DNA from: Lachnospiraceae bacterium | GTDB taxonomy: Bacteria; Bacillota; Clostridia; Lachnospirales; Lachnospiraceae | Direction of reading: 5' to 3' | Length of the DNA: 37,746 nucleotides | Assembly: GCA_017622575.1 (NCBI GenBank) | Contig: JAGAQU010000058.1 | Location: 1-37,746, forward strand | In this document: in pieces, positions 17,573 through 26,959 of the stretch | Layout: every line of letters begins with the position of its first letter | Position numbering within the stretch: the first letter of the stretch is position 1 | Position numbers and translations under genes: made by a program | Notes under the pieces: model-generated | Database searches by the model: none | Told to the model about the DNA's origin: nothing | Seen by the model: the letters and a program-made list of their open reading frames with translations, nothing else

Positions 17573-18370
17573 CTAAAACCACTGTGGAGGCAATATCATC
17601 TGATAATCCCCTTTTACAGATATATCCCCCTGAAACACTGCAATGATCACGTTATGAAGCTCCCTGCACCCGGTTTCTTCCATTAAACGTATTCGATCTA
17701 CCTCATAGCCTTCCAGAATACCTCTTTCTTTTCCAATGCTGTGAAAAGGTATGACCTTATATTTTTCCGGACATATGCTCTCTCGCATATTACGCCATAC
17801 CTTCTCTTCCAAAATCGCTACCTCTTTTCCGCTGACCGGATCCTTCAGACCATTTCCCGTATCGACAAGTCCGATCACTTCGATTTCCCCTTTATCTCCC
17901 GGAAGTTCGATTCTGCAGAAATGATTCTTTTTTCTCCTTCTGTACTCATGAATTCCAAGCATACAGATCAAAAAACCCAAAGTACCTGTGGATAGTATCA
18001 TCCAACCGGAAACCTCTCTTTCTCTGAAAAAAGGAATGTTTTTGATCAGACTGAGCATAAATCCTCCAAGCAGAAAAGCATAGGTAAAAAGATATCCCAT
18101 ACCATAAAGTAATTCCTTAAGTCCTTTTGTACCGCATCCTGCCTTTATCATCAGCGCCGTTACCGGAAGTAATCCAAATAAAACTTTTATCGGATACCTG
18201 CCGGGCAGACAAAGGATCAGACAATATCCTGCTGCTCCGAGCAGACTTCCGGCCAGTGTTTTCAAAAAAGTGGTAGATTTCTTCAAGGTTCTGGTGGTTA
18301 AAAAAAGCAGCAGCAGATCCATAATTATATTACTTAAGAATATGCTGTCTATGTATATGGTTCTTTGCAA
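17573..18370 (-). CDS. spoIIGA: sporulation aspartyl protease SpoIIGA (pro-sigma-E processing)
   Basis: Membrane protease in the mother-cell septal membrane that removes the pro-sequence of SigE. 265 residues: five hydrophobic helices within about residues 8-140, then a soluble domain with the catalytic aspartate D170 in LVDTGNGLKDP and the PFHSIG and MILPP segments of the family. It is somewhat shorter than the roughly 300-residue Bacillus protein. The start codon is TTG at 18370, fixed by AAAGGAGGTGAG six nt before it; no ATG fits. sigE follows by 23 nt. Confidence 0.96.
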   Translation of the reverse strand: MQRTIYIDSIFLSNIIMDLLLLFLTTRTLKKSTTFLKTLAGSLLGAAGYCLILCLPGRYPIKVLFGLLPVTALMIKAGCGTKGLKELLYGMGYLFTYAFLLGGFMLSLIKNIPFFREREVSGWMILSTGTLGFLICMLGIHEYRRRKKNHFCRIELPGDKGEIEVIGLVDTGNGLKDPVSGKEVAILEEKVWRNMRESICPEKYKVIPFHSIGKERGILEGYEVDRIRLMEETGCRELHNVIIAVFQGDISVKGDYQMILPPQWF

Positions 18371-18400
18371 GTCTCACCTCCTTTTCTTTGGTACTACCTC

Positions 18401-18433
18401 ATTATAATCATTATGAGGTTCAGATTTTGTCAA
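18401..18433 (-). promoter_or_regulatory. spoIIG-type promoter with 21-bp spacer and Spo0A-like box
   Basis: Perfect TTGACA (18428-18433) and perfect TATAAT (18401-18406) separated by 21 nt. Read on the plus strand, TGTCAAA at 18428-18434 is one base from the Spo0A box TGTCGAA and overlaps the -35. The Bacillus spoIIG promoter is known for a 22-bp spacer and Spo0A activation. Confidence 0.7.
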
Positions 18434-18464
18434 AAGGCCACAGAAAAGTCTGTTAATCATCGCC

Positions 18465-18502
18465 AAAAAAAGACAAGTGCGATCGTTAACCGAACGCACT
18501 TG
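18465..18502 (-). terminator. terminator of the M18 aminopeptidase gene
   Basis: Stem CAAGTGCG/CGCACTTG (18474-18481 with 18495-18502) with a partly paired loop, then TCTTTTTTT on the minus strand. It separates the aminopeptidase gene from the spoIIGA promoter. Confidence 0.85.
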
Positions 18503-18531
18503 CCTTATCATCATAAACATTAATATCACTT

Positions 18532-19818
18532 TTATTTATTGAAAAAAACCTCAGATGCTCTGATCAGATCAGATACATCTCTGCTTCCCGCTGTTTCCAC
18601 GGCAGAATGCATGGCAAGCTGGGGGAGACCGATATCCACACAGGGAACAGACACCTGTCCTTCAGAAATATTCCCCAGCGTGGAACCTCCTGCAATATCG
18701 GACCGATTGTAATATGTCTGATAAGCAATTTCTGCTTCCGCACAAATTTCTTTCATCACAGCCTCTGTATAGGCATCCGTTGTGTACTTCTGCCCTCCGT
18801 GATATTTGATTACGATTCCCTTATTCAGATACGGGCGATTGCCGGGATCTGCCTTTTCCGGATGGTTTGGATGAACCGCATGCGCATTGTCTGCGGAAAT
18901 CATAAAACTGTCAGCAAGAAGACGAAGGTAGCTTTCTCCTGTCTTTGAGAGTGCTTCTGCCACTCTAAGAAGTGTATCCCTAAGGAAAGTAGACGCTGCT
19001 CCCTGTCTTGTCAGGCTTCCTACCTCTTCATTGTCAAATACCGCGCAAACACTCACATATTCCTTTGGCTTTGCCTTGAGAAATCCCGTTAAGGATGCAT
19101 AAACACATTCAAGGTCATCAAGTCGCGGAGATACCATCATTTCTTTCTCCGCCCCTGCCAGATGTCCCTGCTCTCTTACATACAAAAAAAGATCTTTTCC
19201 AAGGATTCTGTCCTCTTCGATTCCGGCATATTCCGCCACTTTTTTCATTAAGATATTTTCACATTCCTTTTCTTTCTCTTCCGCTATCGCACAGAGGAGG
19301 GGCTGTAAATCTGTCTGTGGATTATAGGACAACGACTTATTCATTTCCCGATTCATATGGATGGCTACATTGGGAATGATCAAAAGATCTTCGTCTATAT
19401 TTACCGTTTTGCTTATGAGCTCATCTTCCTCCCGGTAAACTACCCGTCCTGCAACAGAGAGCATCCGGTCCAGCCAGGATGCGTGGATCATGCCGCCATA
19501 AGGTTCCGTATTCAGTTTTATATAATTCTCCTCAATCGTAATCTCCGGATTTGATTTTACTTTAAAGGCAGGAGAATCACTGTGGGACGATATGATATGA
19601 AACCCCTTTGCTTCTCTCTTCGGTAGTCTGAACGCAATGATGGAGGAATCATTTCTCTTTACGTAATAACCCTTTTCTTCCTTAAGCTCCCATTTTTCCT
19701 TTTCTTTTAACTCCGAAAAGCCTTTTTCCTTAAGCATTGTCTCCATATTCTCTACCGCGTGAAAACAGGAAACGCTCTTTTGAATAAAGGAAAGGCACTC
19801 CATTGCTTCGCTGTACAT
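18532..19818 (-). CDS. M18-family aspartyl aminopeptidase
   Basis: Cytoplasmic dizinc exopeptidase that releases N-terminal (usually acidic) residues from peptides. 428 residues, normal for M18. Metal ligands are visible in SSHSDSPAFKVK (H79, D81), FDNEEVGS, SADNAHAVHPNHPEK and the C-terminal LAMHSAVET (H404). It is a single-gene unit with its own terminator. A functional link to the peptide importer 5 kb away, feeding peptides into amino acid use, is plausible but only inferred. ATG at 19818. Confidence 0.95.
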   Translation of the reverse strand: MYSEAMECLSFIQKSVSCFHAVENMETMLKEKGFSELKEKEKWELKEEKGYYVKRNDSSIIAFRLPKREAKGFHIISSHSDSPAFKVKSNPEITIEENYIKLNTEPYGGMIHASWLDRMLSVAGRVVYREEDELISKTVNIDEDLLIIPNVAIHMNREMNKSLSYNPQTDLQPLLCAIAEEKEKECENILMKKVAEYAGIEEDRILGKDLFLYVREQGHLAGAEKEMMVSPRLDDLECVYASLTGFLKAKPKEYVSVCAVFDNEEVGSLTRQGAASTFLRDTLLRVAEALSKTGESYLRLLADSFMISADNAHAVHPNHPEKADPGNRPYLNKGIVIKYHGGQKYTTDAYTEAVMKEICAEAEIAYQTYYNRSDIAGGSTLGNISEGQVSVPCVDIGLPQLAMHSAVETAGSRDVSDLIRASEVFFNK

Positions 19819-19886
19819 AGTAATGACCTTCTTTCTTTCACATCTTTCTTTTCTGCCATGCTTTTTGTTATGACAGATATAAGGAA

Positions 19887-19915
19887 AGGCTGCATATCAT
19901 TATGATATACAGCCT
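19887..19915 (-). terminator. terminator of ftsZ / dcw cluster
   Basis: 13-bp stem with one G-U pair (19887-19899 with 19903-19915) and a 3-nt loop, followed by TTCCTTATAT on the minus strand. It lies 23 nt after the ftsZ stop. The T-run is interrupted, so strength is uncertain. Confidence 0.75.
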
Positions 19916-19937
19916 CTTATATTTCATACTGATGAAT

Positions 19938-21134
19938 TTACTTTTTCTGCAGGAAATCAGGAATATTGAGTGGCTTGTTAACCACGCTGCTTCTGATATC
20001 ACCGGGATTGGTAATTCCCGAAACCGGCTTTTTCAGAGTGGGAGCCGCTTGCGCAGATCCACTGTTTCCTTCCATGCCTGTATTCACTCCCATGGTCTTA
20101 AGAGAAATATTAGGTGTCACAGGCTTAATGTACTTATTGGAAAAAGAACCGATATTGGACATAGTCTTATTGTTCGGAAGCGTTGCATCCTCAAGACCTG
20201 TCGCGATAACAGTCACTGTACAGCTGTCCGTCTTGCTCTCATCATACATTGCGCCAAAGATAATATTGACATCATCTCCTGCCAGTTCCTGAACATAGCT
20301 TGCAGCGTCGGATGCATCTGCCAGAGTAATATCACCTGATACATTGATAATAACATGGGTGGCACCGGAAATCGTTGTTTCCAGAAGCGGACTCTCAACA
20401 GCCATCTTAACAGCTTCACTGGCCTTGTCATCACCCTTACCCTCACCGATTCCGATATGGGCAATACCCTTGTCCTTCATAACCGTCTGTACATCCGCAA
20501 AGTCAAGATTGATCACTGCGGGAACATTAATCAGGTCTGTAATACCCTGCACTGCCTGCTGAAGCACTTCATCTGCTTTCTTAAGGGCATCAGGCATTGT
20601 GGTACGCCTGTCCACAATTTCAAGAAGTTTATCATTGGGAATCACAATTAAGGTATCTACATTATCTTTAATTCTTTCAATACCGCTGATTGCATTGATC
20701 ATACGTGCCTTGGCTTCAAACCGGAAAGGCTTGGTCACTACACCGACTGTTAAGATTCCCATATCTTTCGCCAGCTTGGCCACAACGGGCGCTGCTCCGG
20801 TTCCGGTTCCGCCGCCCATACCACATGTTACAAAAACCATATCAGCACCCTTAAGTGCTGCGGAAATTTCTTCACTGCTCTCCTCTGCGGCTTTCTCACC
20901 GATTTCAGGCTTAGCGCCTGCACCAAGACCCTTTGTAAGCTTTTCACCAATCTGCAGAAGCTTTGGAGCCTTACAGAGCTGAAGTGCCTGTTTATCTGTA
21001 TTAATACCGATAAACTCCACTCCTGTAATATTTTCATCTACCATTCTATTAACAGCATTGTTGCCTGCACCGCCAACACCGACCACGATGATCTTGGCTG
21101 CAGACTCAGCGTCGTTTGTTTTAATCTCCAGCAA
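19938..21134 (-). CDS. ftsZ: cell division GTPase FtsZ
   Basis: Tubulin-like GTPase that forms the division ring. 398 residues. GTP-binding starts with [14 protein letters not shown], the tubulin signature [10 protein letters not shown] lies at about 105-114, and the T7 loop NLDFADV activates the neighbouring subunit. After a variable linker the conserved C-terminal peptide is IPDFLQKK, the site for membrane tethers. The start codon is TTG at 21134, placed by AAGGAGG 7 nt upstream; no ATG is in a suitable place. It is the last gene of the dcw cluster, 118 nt downstream of ftsQ. No ftsA adjoins it. Confidence 0.98.
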   Translation of the reverse strand: MLEIKTNDAESAAKIIVVGVGGAGNNAVNRMVDENITGVEFIGINTDKQALQLCKAPKLLQIGEKLTKGLGAGAKPEIGEKAAEESSEEISAALKGADMVFVTCGMGGGTGTGAAPVVAKLAKDMGILTVGVVTKPFRFEAKARMINAISGIERIKDNVDTLIVIPNDKLLEIVDRRTTMPDALKKADEVLQQAVQGITDLINVPAVINLDFADVQTVMKDKGIAHIGIGEGKGDDKASEAVKMAVESPLLETTISGATHVIINVSGDITLADASDAASYVQELAGDDVNIIFGAMYDESKTDSCTVTVIATGLEDATLPNNKTMSNIGSFSNKYIKPVTPNISLKTMGVNTGMEGNSGSAQAAPTLKKPVSGITNPGDIRSSVVNKPLNIPDFLQKK

Positions 21135-21252
21135 GGTACTTCCTCCTTCATAATTCCCAATAACTCATATAGACTATCATATAATTTTTCTCTCGATTTA
21201 TCAACCTCTAATTTCAGTTTTTTGAAAACTTTTTTACCCTTCCCATTTTTCA

Positions 21253-22071
21253 TTAATCGGGCTCAAAGGTTATGGTTTTCGTTTCCTCTGTATAATTTTC
21301 CATTCTTAAGGTCCCGCTTTTTCCTTTCAGTTCAGGAAGCATATATTGAAGTTCCATCACTTTGGCCTCCAGGTTTTCTCCTGTTCCGAAAGCTGCCTTC
21401 ACATTCTCAAAATAAAGTGTCAGCGTCTTATCTGCTCCGAAAAATATTCTGTCTACCGAAAGATCATACTTATTGACCAGCTGCGTGATACTCAGGATTT
21501 CGCCAAAAACAGTATCATCCTCCACAGGCAGGGGCTGATGTAGTACCACATGATCAAAGGATAGCCCCGTCACCATAGGTATCCCCTTTGTTTTCTCCGT
21601 AGAGCTCTCCACTACAATACCGTCTTTGTCAAAATACAGATACCTGTCCAAATACTCCACATAACCTGCAAGTGCTTTCTCATAAACCTCTATCTTAACG
21701 GTATGCGGGTCCAATACCGAGACGTCCATCTTCTCGATAAAAGGAATATCTTCGATACTCTTGTCCTTGTATTTCAGGGAAAGAAACAGGGAATTATGCC
21801 CGTATCGACCTTCCATCACCATTTCCATGATCTCTTCATTGGAATAATGGACATTTCCTTCCACATAAACAGTTGTCACTGTATAGTTGGTGGTAATATA
21901 ATAGTAACCGGCAAAAAGGGCAATGAAAACGATCAGTATCACTGCAGAAGAAATGATAATCTTCCTGACCGGGATCTCTCTCCCCGGCTTCTCTTTTTTT
22001 TCCACTACCCTAAGCGGTTTACCGGTTGATTTTTTGACTTGTTTTTTCTTTTTGATCTTTTTTTCTGCCAT
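21253..22071 (-). CDS. ftsQ: cell division protein FtsQ/DivIB
   Basis: Bitopic divisome protein bridging FtsL and the septal synthase. 272 residues: a strongly basic cytoplasmic N-terminus (MAEKKIKKKKQ), a transmembrane helix at about 38-60, a POTRA domain beginning VTTVYVEGNVHYSNEEIMEMV, and the FtsQ beta domain. ATG at 22071 lies 8 nt after the murA stop with only a weak AGAAG upstream, suggesting coupling to murA. In Firmicutes the usual name is divIB. Confidence 0.93.
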   Translation of the reverse strand: MAEKKIKKKKQVKKSTGKPLRVVEKKEKPGREIPVRKIIISSAVILIVFIALFAGYYYITTNYTVTTVYVEGNVHYSNEEIMEMVMEGRYGHNSLFLSLKYKDKSIEDIPFIEKMDVSVLDPHTVKIEVYEKALAGYVEYLDRYLYFDKDGIVVESSTEKTKGIPMVTGLSFDHVVLHQPLPVEDDTVFGEILSITQLVNKYDLSVDRIFFGADKTLTLYFENVKAAFGTGENLEAKVMELQYMLPELKGKSGTLRMENYTEETKTITFEPD

Positions 22072-22079
22072 CTTCTTGT

Positions 22080-23330
22080 CTACTCAGTTACAATATTAAC
22101 CCCAAGGTCCTGATAATCTCTGCAAATATCTTCATAGCCACGCTCAATAAAATGCCTGTTCCTCACAATGGTTTCTCCTTCTGCCATACAGCCTGCGATC
22201 ACAAGTCCGGCCCCTCCCCGGAGCTCTTTTGCATACACTTCACATCCATGGAGTTTTTCTACTCCGGTGATCACAGCCTTCTTACCATCGGTCAAAATCT
22301 CAGCTCCCATTTTGGAAAGCTCAAGTGCCATTCGAAAGCGGTCCTCAAAAATGGTTTCCTCGATCACACTGACTCCCGCTGCTGTGGAAAGCACCGCCAT
22401 AAGAGGTGACTGCATATCCGTTGGAAATCCCGGATACACATCCGTCTTTACATAGGGAACCGCTTTTTTTCCGGCAGAGACGATCACACTTAAGCCCTCT
22501 CCGGACGCTGTCACCTCAGCTCCCATCTCCACTGCAAGCTTCAACATGCTTCTCATCTGGGATACCGGTGCATCGCGAAGAAAAATATGACCTCCCGTTC
22601 CCAGTACGCTGAACAGATAGGTGCCTGCCACGATCCTGTCAGAGGGGACTTTAAACTGTACGCCATGCAGCCTGCAGCCTCCCTGGATGATCAGGACCGG
22701 TCCGCCTGTTCCCTCTATCAATGCGCCCGCTTTTTGAAGAAAATTGCAAAGTGCCGTAATCTCAGGCTCCTTTGCCGCATTCTGAAGAACGGTGACTCCT
22801 TTTGCCCTGACAGCTGCCAGAATGACATTTTCTGTTGCCCCCACACTGGGAAAGGGTAAAGTGATCACACTGCCTGTAAGCCGTTTTGCCATAGCAGTAA
22901 AGGTTTCTTCTTCTTTTTGGATGGATACTCCCATTTTTTGAAGCGCATCCAGATGAATATCTATGGGTCTTTTCCCGATCACACAGCCGCCGGGATACTC
23001 CATGGTCACTTCCCCGAATCTGCCCAGCATAGCCCCAAGCAACATCAGGGAAGACCGCATTCCGGTAACCGACTCACCCGCCACTTTGTCTCTTGACACA
23101 TGCCTGGCATCTATCATAAGAGTTCTGCCGGATCTGCTCACCTTGCACCCGATCTTTGTCAAAAGCTTCTGCATATGAAGTACATCTGTAATTCTGGGAC
23201 AATTTTCAATGATACTGATGTCCTCTATCAAAAGTGCGGCCGCCATGACAGGTAACACCGCATTTTTGGAACCCTGTATCTTTGTCTCCCCAAAAAGAGC
23301 ATTTCCTCCTCTTATACGAATAGCATCCAA
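22080..23330 (-). CDS. murA: UDP-N-acetylglucosamine 1-carboxyvinyltransferase
   Basis: First committed step of peptidoglycan synthesis, transferring enolpyruvate from PEP to UDP-GlcNAc. 416 residues. K22-N23 in GSKNAVLP binds substrate, and PGGCVIGKRPIDIHL holds the catalytic cysteine C116, the fosfomycin target, so the enzyme is predicted fosfomycin-sensitive by this residue. The start is TTG at 23330, with AAGGTGG just upstream; the reading frame gives the usual MDAIRIRGG opening. Its place after ftsW, where murG is normally first, is discussed in the findings. Confidence 0.97.
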   Translation of the reverse strand: MDAIRIRGGNALFGETKIQGSKNAVLPVMAAALLIEDISIIENCPRITDVLHMQKLLTKIGCKVSRSGRTLMIDARHVSRDKVAGESVTGMRSSLMLLGAMLGRFGEVTMEYPGGCVIGKRPIDIHLDALQKMGVSIQKEEETFTAMAKRLTGSVITLPFPSVGATENVILAAVRAKGVTVLQNAAKEPEITALCNFLQKAGALIEGTGGPVLIIQGGCRLHGVQFKVPSDRIVAGTYLFSVLGTGGHIFLRDAPVSQMRSMLKLAVEMGAEVTASGEGLSVIVSAGKKAVPYVKTDVYPGFPTDMQSPLMAVLSTAAGVSVIEETIFEDRFRMALELSKMGAEILTDGKKAVITGVEKLHGCEVYAKELRGGAGLVIAGCMAEGETIVRNRHFIERGYEDICRDYQDLGVNIVTE

Positions 23331-23415
23331 ATTTCCACCTTCTACTTTCCGGCTTAAATCTAAGACCTATTCTACTATATGAAGATTTCTGCAAAATGTA
23401 CCTTGTCTCCGGTAT

Positions 23416-24579
23416 CTATAAATCCTTCAGTTTAATTCCTCTTCCAACACTTAAGACAAGACCCATTTCCGCCAGCAAAAACAATACGGAAGATCCTCCG
23501 TAGCTGATGAAAGGAAGGGAAATACCTGTATTTGGTATGGTATTGGTGACAACCGCAATGTTCAAAATGACCTGAATGGCAATATGCCCCATCACTCCCA
23601 CTACCAGCATTGCACCAAACAGATCGGAAGCATTGTTGGCAATGACCATGAACCGCCATATCAGCAAAAGGAAAAGAAGCATTACCGCCGTAGCGCCAAA
23701 AAGCCCCAGTTCCTCACAGATAATCGAGAAAATCATATCATTCTGAGCCTCCGGAAGGAATCCCAGCTTCTGCATACTCTGTCCAAGCCCCTTCCCCCAG
23801 ATTCCGCCGGAACCGATGGCATAGAGTGCCTGCAATGTCTGGAAGCCTTTGCCGTCTGCGTAGGCTTCCGGGTCAAGCCATGCCAAAATACGTCCACCAC
23901 GGAAGCTCAACGAATCGGAGTCTGCAGCATTCACGATCAGGTAAACAGCCAGCGCACAAACCGCAATCCCCGCAAGTCCGATCAAAATGAATTTTTTATA
24001 ATCCGGACTGGATACAAACACCATCAAAACCGCAATTCCGAAAATGATAATGGCAGAGCTTAAGTTTTTTGTGACCAGATATACTTCTGCACAGATCGGA
24101 AGAGGTGCCGCCAGCATGATCATAAATCCTTTCGGTGTACGGATACTTCTTCCCATCTTACAAACCAGACTGGCCAGGAATAAAATCATGGCAAGCTTCG
24201 CCACCTCCGCAGGCTGCAGGGAAATACCGAACACATTGATCCATCGTCTTGCACCGTTTGCTTCGATACCCAGAGGCGTAAGTACCAAAAGGATCAGCAC
24301 TACGGACACCACATATCCAAGGAAAGCGAAACGTTCCCAAAAATGATAGGGAATATTGGCTATCACCATCATGACAATCAGGCCAAGGACCGTAGAAGCC
24401 ACCTGTTTTTTCAGGTAATAGGCAGAATCTCCCATTTCCATGCTTGCCTCATAGGAGCTGGTGGAATAGAGCATAACAAGGCCAAAACCCAGCAAAAACA
24501 ACACAATAAACAACAGTGTATAGTCAAAAAATGTCTCCTGTTGTCCTCCTCTTTTTCTTCCTACATTTCTACCTGCCAC
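23416..24579 (-). CDS. ftsW: septal peptidoglycan polymerase FtsW (SEDS family)
   Basis: Multi-pass SEDS glycosyltransferase that polymerises lipid II at the septum with a class B penicillin-binding protein. 387 residues with about ten helices. LLGFGLVMLYSTSSYEAS begins helix 1, NGARRWINVFGISLQPAEVAKLA is the SEDS core, and GIWGKGLGQS, KLGFLPEAQNDMIFSIICEE (catalytic region) and NTGISLPFISYGGSS are signature segments. The start is GTG at 24579. SpoVE, the sporulation-specific paralogue, cannot be excluded. Confidence 0.95.
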   Translation of the reverse strand: MAGRNVGRKRGGQQETFFDYTLLFIVLFLLGFGLVMLYSTSSYEASMEMGDSAYYLKKQVASTVLGLIVMMVIANIPYHFWERFAFLGYVVSVVLILLVLTPLGIEANGARRWINVFGISLQPAEVAKLAMILFLASLVCKMGRSIRTPKGFMIMLAAPLPICAEVYLVTKNLSSAIIIFGIAVLMVFVSSPDYKKFILIGLAGIAVCALAVYLIVNAADSDSLSFRGGRILAWLDPEAYADGKGFQTLQALYAIGSGGIWGKGLGQSMQKLGFLPEAQNDMIFSIICEELGLFGATAVMLLFLLLIWRFMVIANNASDLFGAMLVVGVMGHIAIQVILNIAVVTNTIPNTGISLPFISYGGSSVLFLLAEMGLVLSVGRGIKLKDL

Positions 24580-24587
24580 TTAACCTT

Positions 24588-25946
24588 TTACTCCAATCTG
24601 TTTACAAATTCTTTGAACATCTTTCCTCTTACTTCGTAGTTAGGGAACATTCCCCAGCTTGCACAGGCCGGGGATAACAGTACCGCATCACCGGTCTTAG
24701 CCTGCTCTACACAGATCTGAAATGCCTCCTCAAAGGTGTCTGCAAGAATAATATTGGAAATTCCGTGTGCTCTTGCACATTCCGCAATTTTTTCCCTTGT
24801 CTGCCCGATGAGTACAAAAGCTTTTACCTTTCCGTCAAAGGCTTCTATCCATTCATCATATTCATTCTGCTTGTCATAGCCTCCGCCAATCAGCACGGTA
24901 GGCTTTGTCATAGCCCGGATTCCCTGAATGGCTGCATCCGGATTTGTTCCCTTTGAATCATTGTAATAATCCACGCCATTCTTGGTTGCGACGAATTCTA
25001 TTCTGTGCTCTACCGCCCTGAAATTTTTGACAATATTCAGAATCACCTCCATGGGTACATCCATGGCACGGCTGATGGCAATGGCTGCCATTACATTCTC
25101 CACATTACAGATTCCCACCAGATGGATCTCACTGACATTCAAAAGCTTTTTTGCCTCTCCCTGCTCTGAGAGATAAATGTTTTCCCCTTTTAAGTAAATT
25201 CCATTCTCAAGCTCCCGTTTAGAAGAAAAATAGAAGGCAGATGCCGGACAATTCTTTCCAAACTCTCTTGTATAGGTATCTTCATAATTCAGCACACATA
25301 CTTCATTCTTCGTCTGGTTTCGCGCTATGGCTTCCTTTGTCTCCACATAGCACTCCATGGTATGATGCCGGTTCAGATGATCCGGTGTAATATTTAAAAT
25401 AGCCGACACCTTAGGTGCAAAGCTGTGAACTGTCTCAAGCTGGAAGCTGCTGATCTCCGCAACCGTCACCGAATCCTCTCTTGTCGAAAGAGCGGCTTCC
25501 GTATAGGGATTTCCGATATTCCCCACCACAAATACCGAAGGGTAATAGGCTTTCATGATCTCTCCCACCAGAGTCGTGGTGGTCGTTTTTCCGTTGGTTC
25601 CGGTAATGGCAATCACGCTGCCCTTGCCAAAATGATACGCAAGCTCTATCTCTCCCCATACGGGAATTCCTTTTTGCCGGAATTCCTCTACAAGCGGAGA
25701 ATCCACAGGCACACCGGGGCTGATCACCAGAAGCGTGATCTCTTTCTTTTCCTCCTCCGGAATCCTGCCGATGAGCACTTCCACATCAGGAATATCCTTT
25801 GCCTTCTTTTTCACTTCGTCTACACTTAAGTTCTCATTGCCATCAAACAAAACCGGAAATGCTCCCACCTTATATAAAAGCTTTGCTGCTCCGATTCCGC
25901 TGATGCCGGTGCCCACTACAAGCACCTTCTTATTCTGCAGGTTCAT
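24588..25946 (-). CDS. murD: UDP-N-acetylmuramoylalanine--D-glutamate ligase
   Basis: Adds D-glutamate to UDP-MurNAc-L-alanine. 452 residues. The N-terminal Rossmann-like uridine-binding domain is VLVVGTGISGIGAAKLLYKVG; the ATP P-loop is ITGTNGKTTTTTL; ILNITPDHLNRH and the C-terminal YNDSKGTNPDA and SPACASWGMF motifs follow. ATG at 25946 is preferred to one two codons upstream because of better spacing from AAAGGA. It is encoded 42 nt after mraY. Confidence 0.97.
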   Translation of the reverse strand: MNLQNKKVLVVGTGISGIGAAKLLYKVGAFPVLFDGNENLSVDEVKKKAKDIPDVEVLIGRIPEEEKKEITLLVISPGVPVDSPLVEEFRQKGIPVWGEIELAYHFGKGSVIAITGTNGKTTTTTLVGEIMKAYYPSVFVVGNIGNPYTEAALSTREDSVTVAEISSFQLETVHSFAPKVSAILNITPDHLNRHHTMECYVETKEAIARNQTKNEVCVLNYEDTYTREFGKNCPASAFYFSSKRELENGIYLKGENIYLSEQGEAKKLLNVSEIHLVGICNVENVMAAIAISRAMDVPMEVILNIVKNFRAVEHRIEFVATKNGVDYYNDSKGTNPDAAIQGIRAMTKPTVLIGGGYDKQNEYDEWIEAFDGKVKAFVLIGQTREKIAECARAHGISNIILADTFEEAFQICVEQAKTGDAVLLSPACASWGMFPNYEVRGKMFKEFVNRLE

Positions 25947-25988
25947 TATCATCTATCCTTTCTTATTCCTTATCATTCTCTTTCTCTT

Positions 25989-26948
25989 CTATAAGTCAAA
26001 AAGTGCTAACATACAAAGTATTGCCGTTGCAACAGAAAAAATGGCAACAATGCTCACTTCCGAGAATCCGCAAAGCTCAAAATGATGATGCAGCGGTGCC
26101 ATTTTTAAGAGACGTCGTCCTCCGCTTATCCTGAAATAGAGCACCTGCATGATGACAGAAAGAACTTCTATCACATAGACAAGCCCTACAATCGGCAGGT
26201 AGAGCGGCATCTGCATCATGTAAGCCGACGCCGAAAGGAATCCGCCAAGAGCAAGAGACCCTGTATCTCCCATAAATACACTGGCAGGATGCACATTAAA
26301 AAGTAAAAATCCAAGAAGTGCCCCTGCTACACTGCAGGTAATGGGGCTGATTCCTGTCATCAGGAGCGCAGCAGCCACAGAAAAGAAAGTTGATGTCAAC
26401 ACCGTAACACTGCCAAGAAGTCCGTCGAGGCCATCCGTAAAGTTTGTTCCATTTGCCGTACCAATCACCACAAGAAACAACAAGGGAACATTCAGGATTC
26501 CAAAGTCAATATACTGACCCTTTAAAAAAGGTATCCTCATCGCAAGGGAAATGCCTGACATATTCACCATATAATAGGCGAAAAGAGATGTTACCAGTAT
26601 CTGCAGCGACAACTTTTGCAAGGGACTAAGACCCATGGAGCGCTTCAGTATGACCTTGATAAAATCATCCAGAAATCCGATCATTCCAAAGCCCAGTGTC
26701 AAAAACAGCACGGGAATCATCTTTCTGTACTCATCTGCATACAGCAGTGAAGTTACGGTTACACTCACCAGAATCACTATGCCTCCCATAGTTGGAGTGC
26801 CTGATTTCTTCAAGTGCGTTTTCGGGCCGTCATCTCTCACCGTCTGCCCCGCTTTCAGCTTTACCAAAACCGGTATCAGGAGCGGTGCCATCACTACACT
26901 GACAGCAAACGAAATCAGCATCGGTACAATAATTCCTATCTCTCTCAT
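25989..26948 (-). CDS. mraY: phospho-N-acetylmuramoyl-pentapeptide transferase
   Basis: Integral membrane enzyme making lipid I from UDP-MurNAc-pentapeptide and undecaprenyl phosphate. 319 residues with about ten helices. The family motifs are present: DDGPKTHLKKSGTPTMGG, FLDDFIKV, the catalytic TNFTDGLDGL, FMGDTGSLALGG and the cytoplasmic MAPLHHHFE. ATG at 26948 follows GAGAGGTG; a TTG five codons upstream overlaps the penicillin-binding protein stop and is less likely. Confidence 0.97.
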   Translation of the reverse strand: MREIGIIVPMLISFAVSVVMAPLLIPVLVKLKAGQTVRDDGPKTHLKKSGTPTMGGIVILVSVTVTSLLYADEYRKMIPVLFLTLGFGMIGFLDDFIKVILKRSMGLSPLQKLSLQILVTSLFAYYMVNMSGISLAMRIPFLKGQYIDFGILNVPLLFLVVIGTANGTNFTDGLDGLLGSVTVLTSTFFSVAAALLMTGISPITCSVAGALLGFLLFNVHPASVFMGDTGSLALGGFLSASAYMMQMPLYLPIVGLVYVIEVLSVIMQVLYFRISGGRRLLKMAPLHHHFELCGFSEVSIVAIFSVATAILCMLALFDL

Positions 26949-26959
26949 GACTGCACCTC

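Noticed and set aside
21038..21253. 71-codon frame starting at the ftsQ stop (TAATG) and running into ftsZ
   Set aside because: Lys-rich start and coupling position looked interesting, but it overlaps ftsZ by nearly 100 nt in another frame and has no ribosome binding site of its own.
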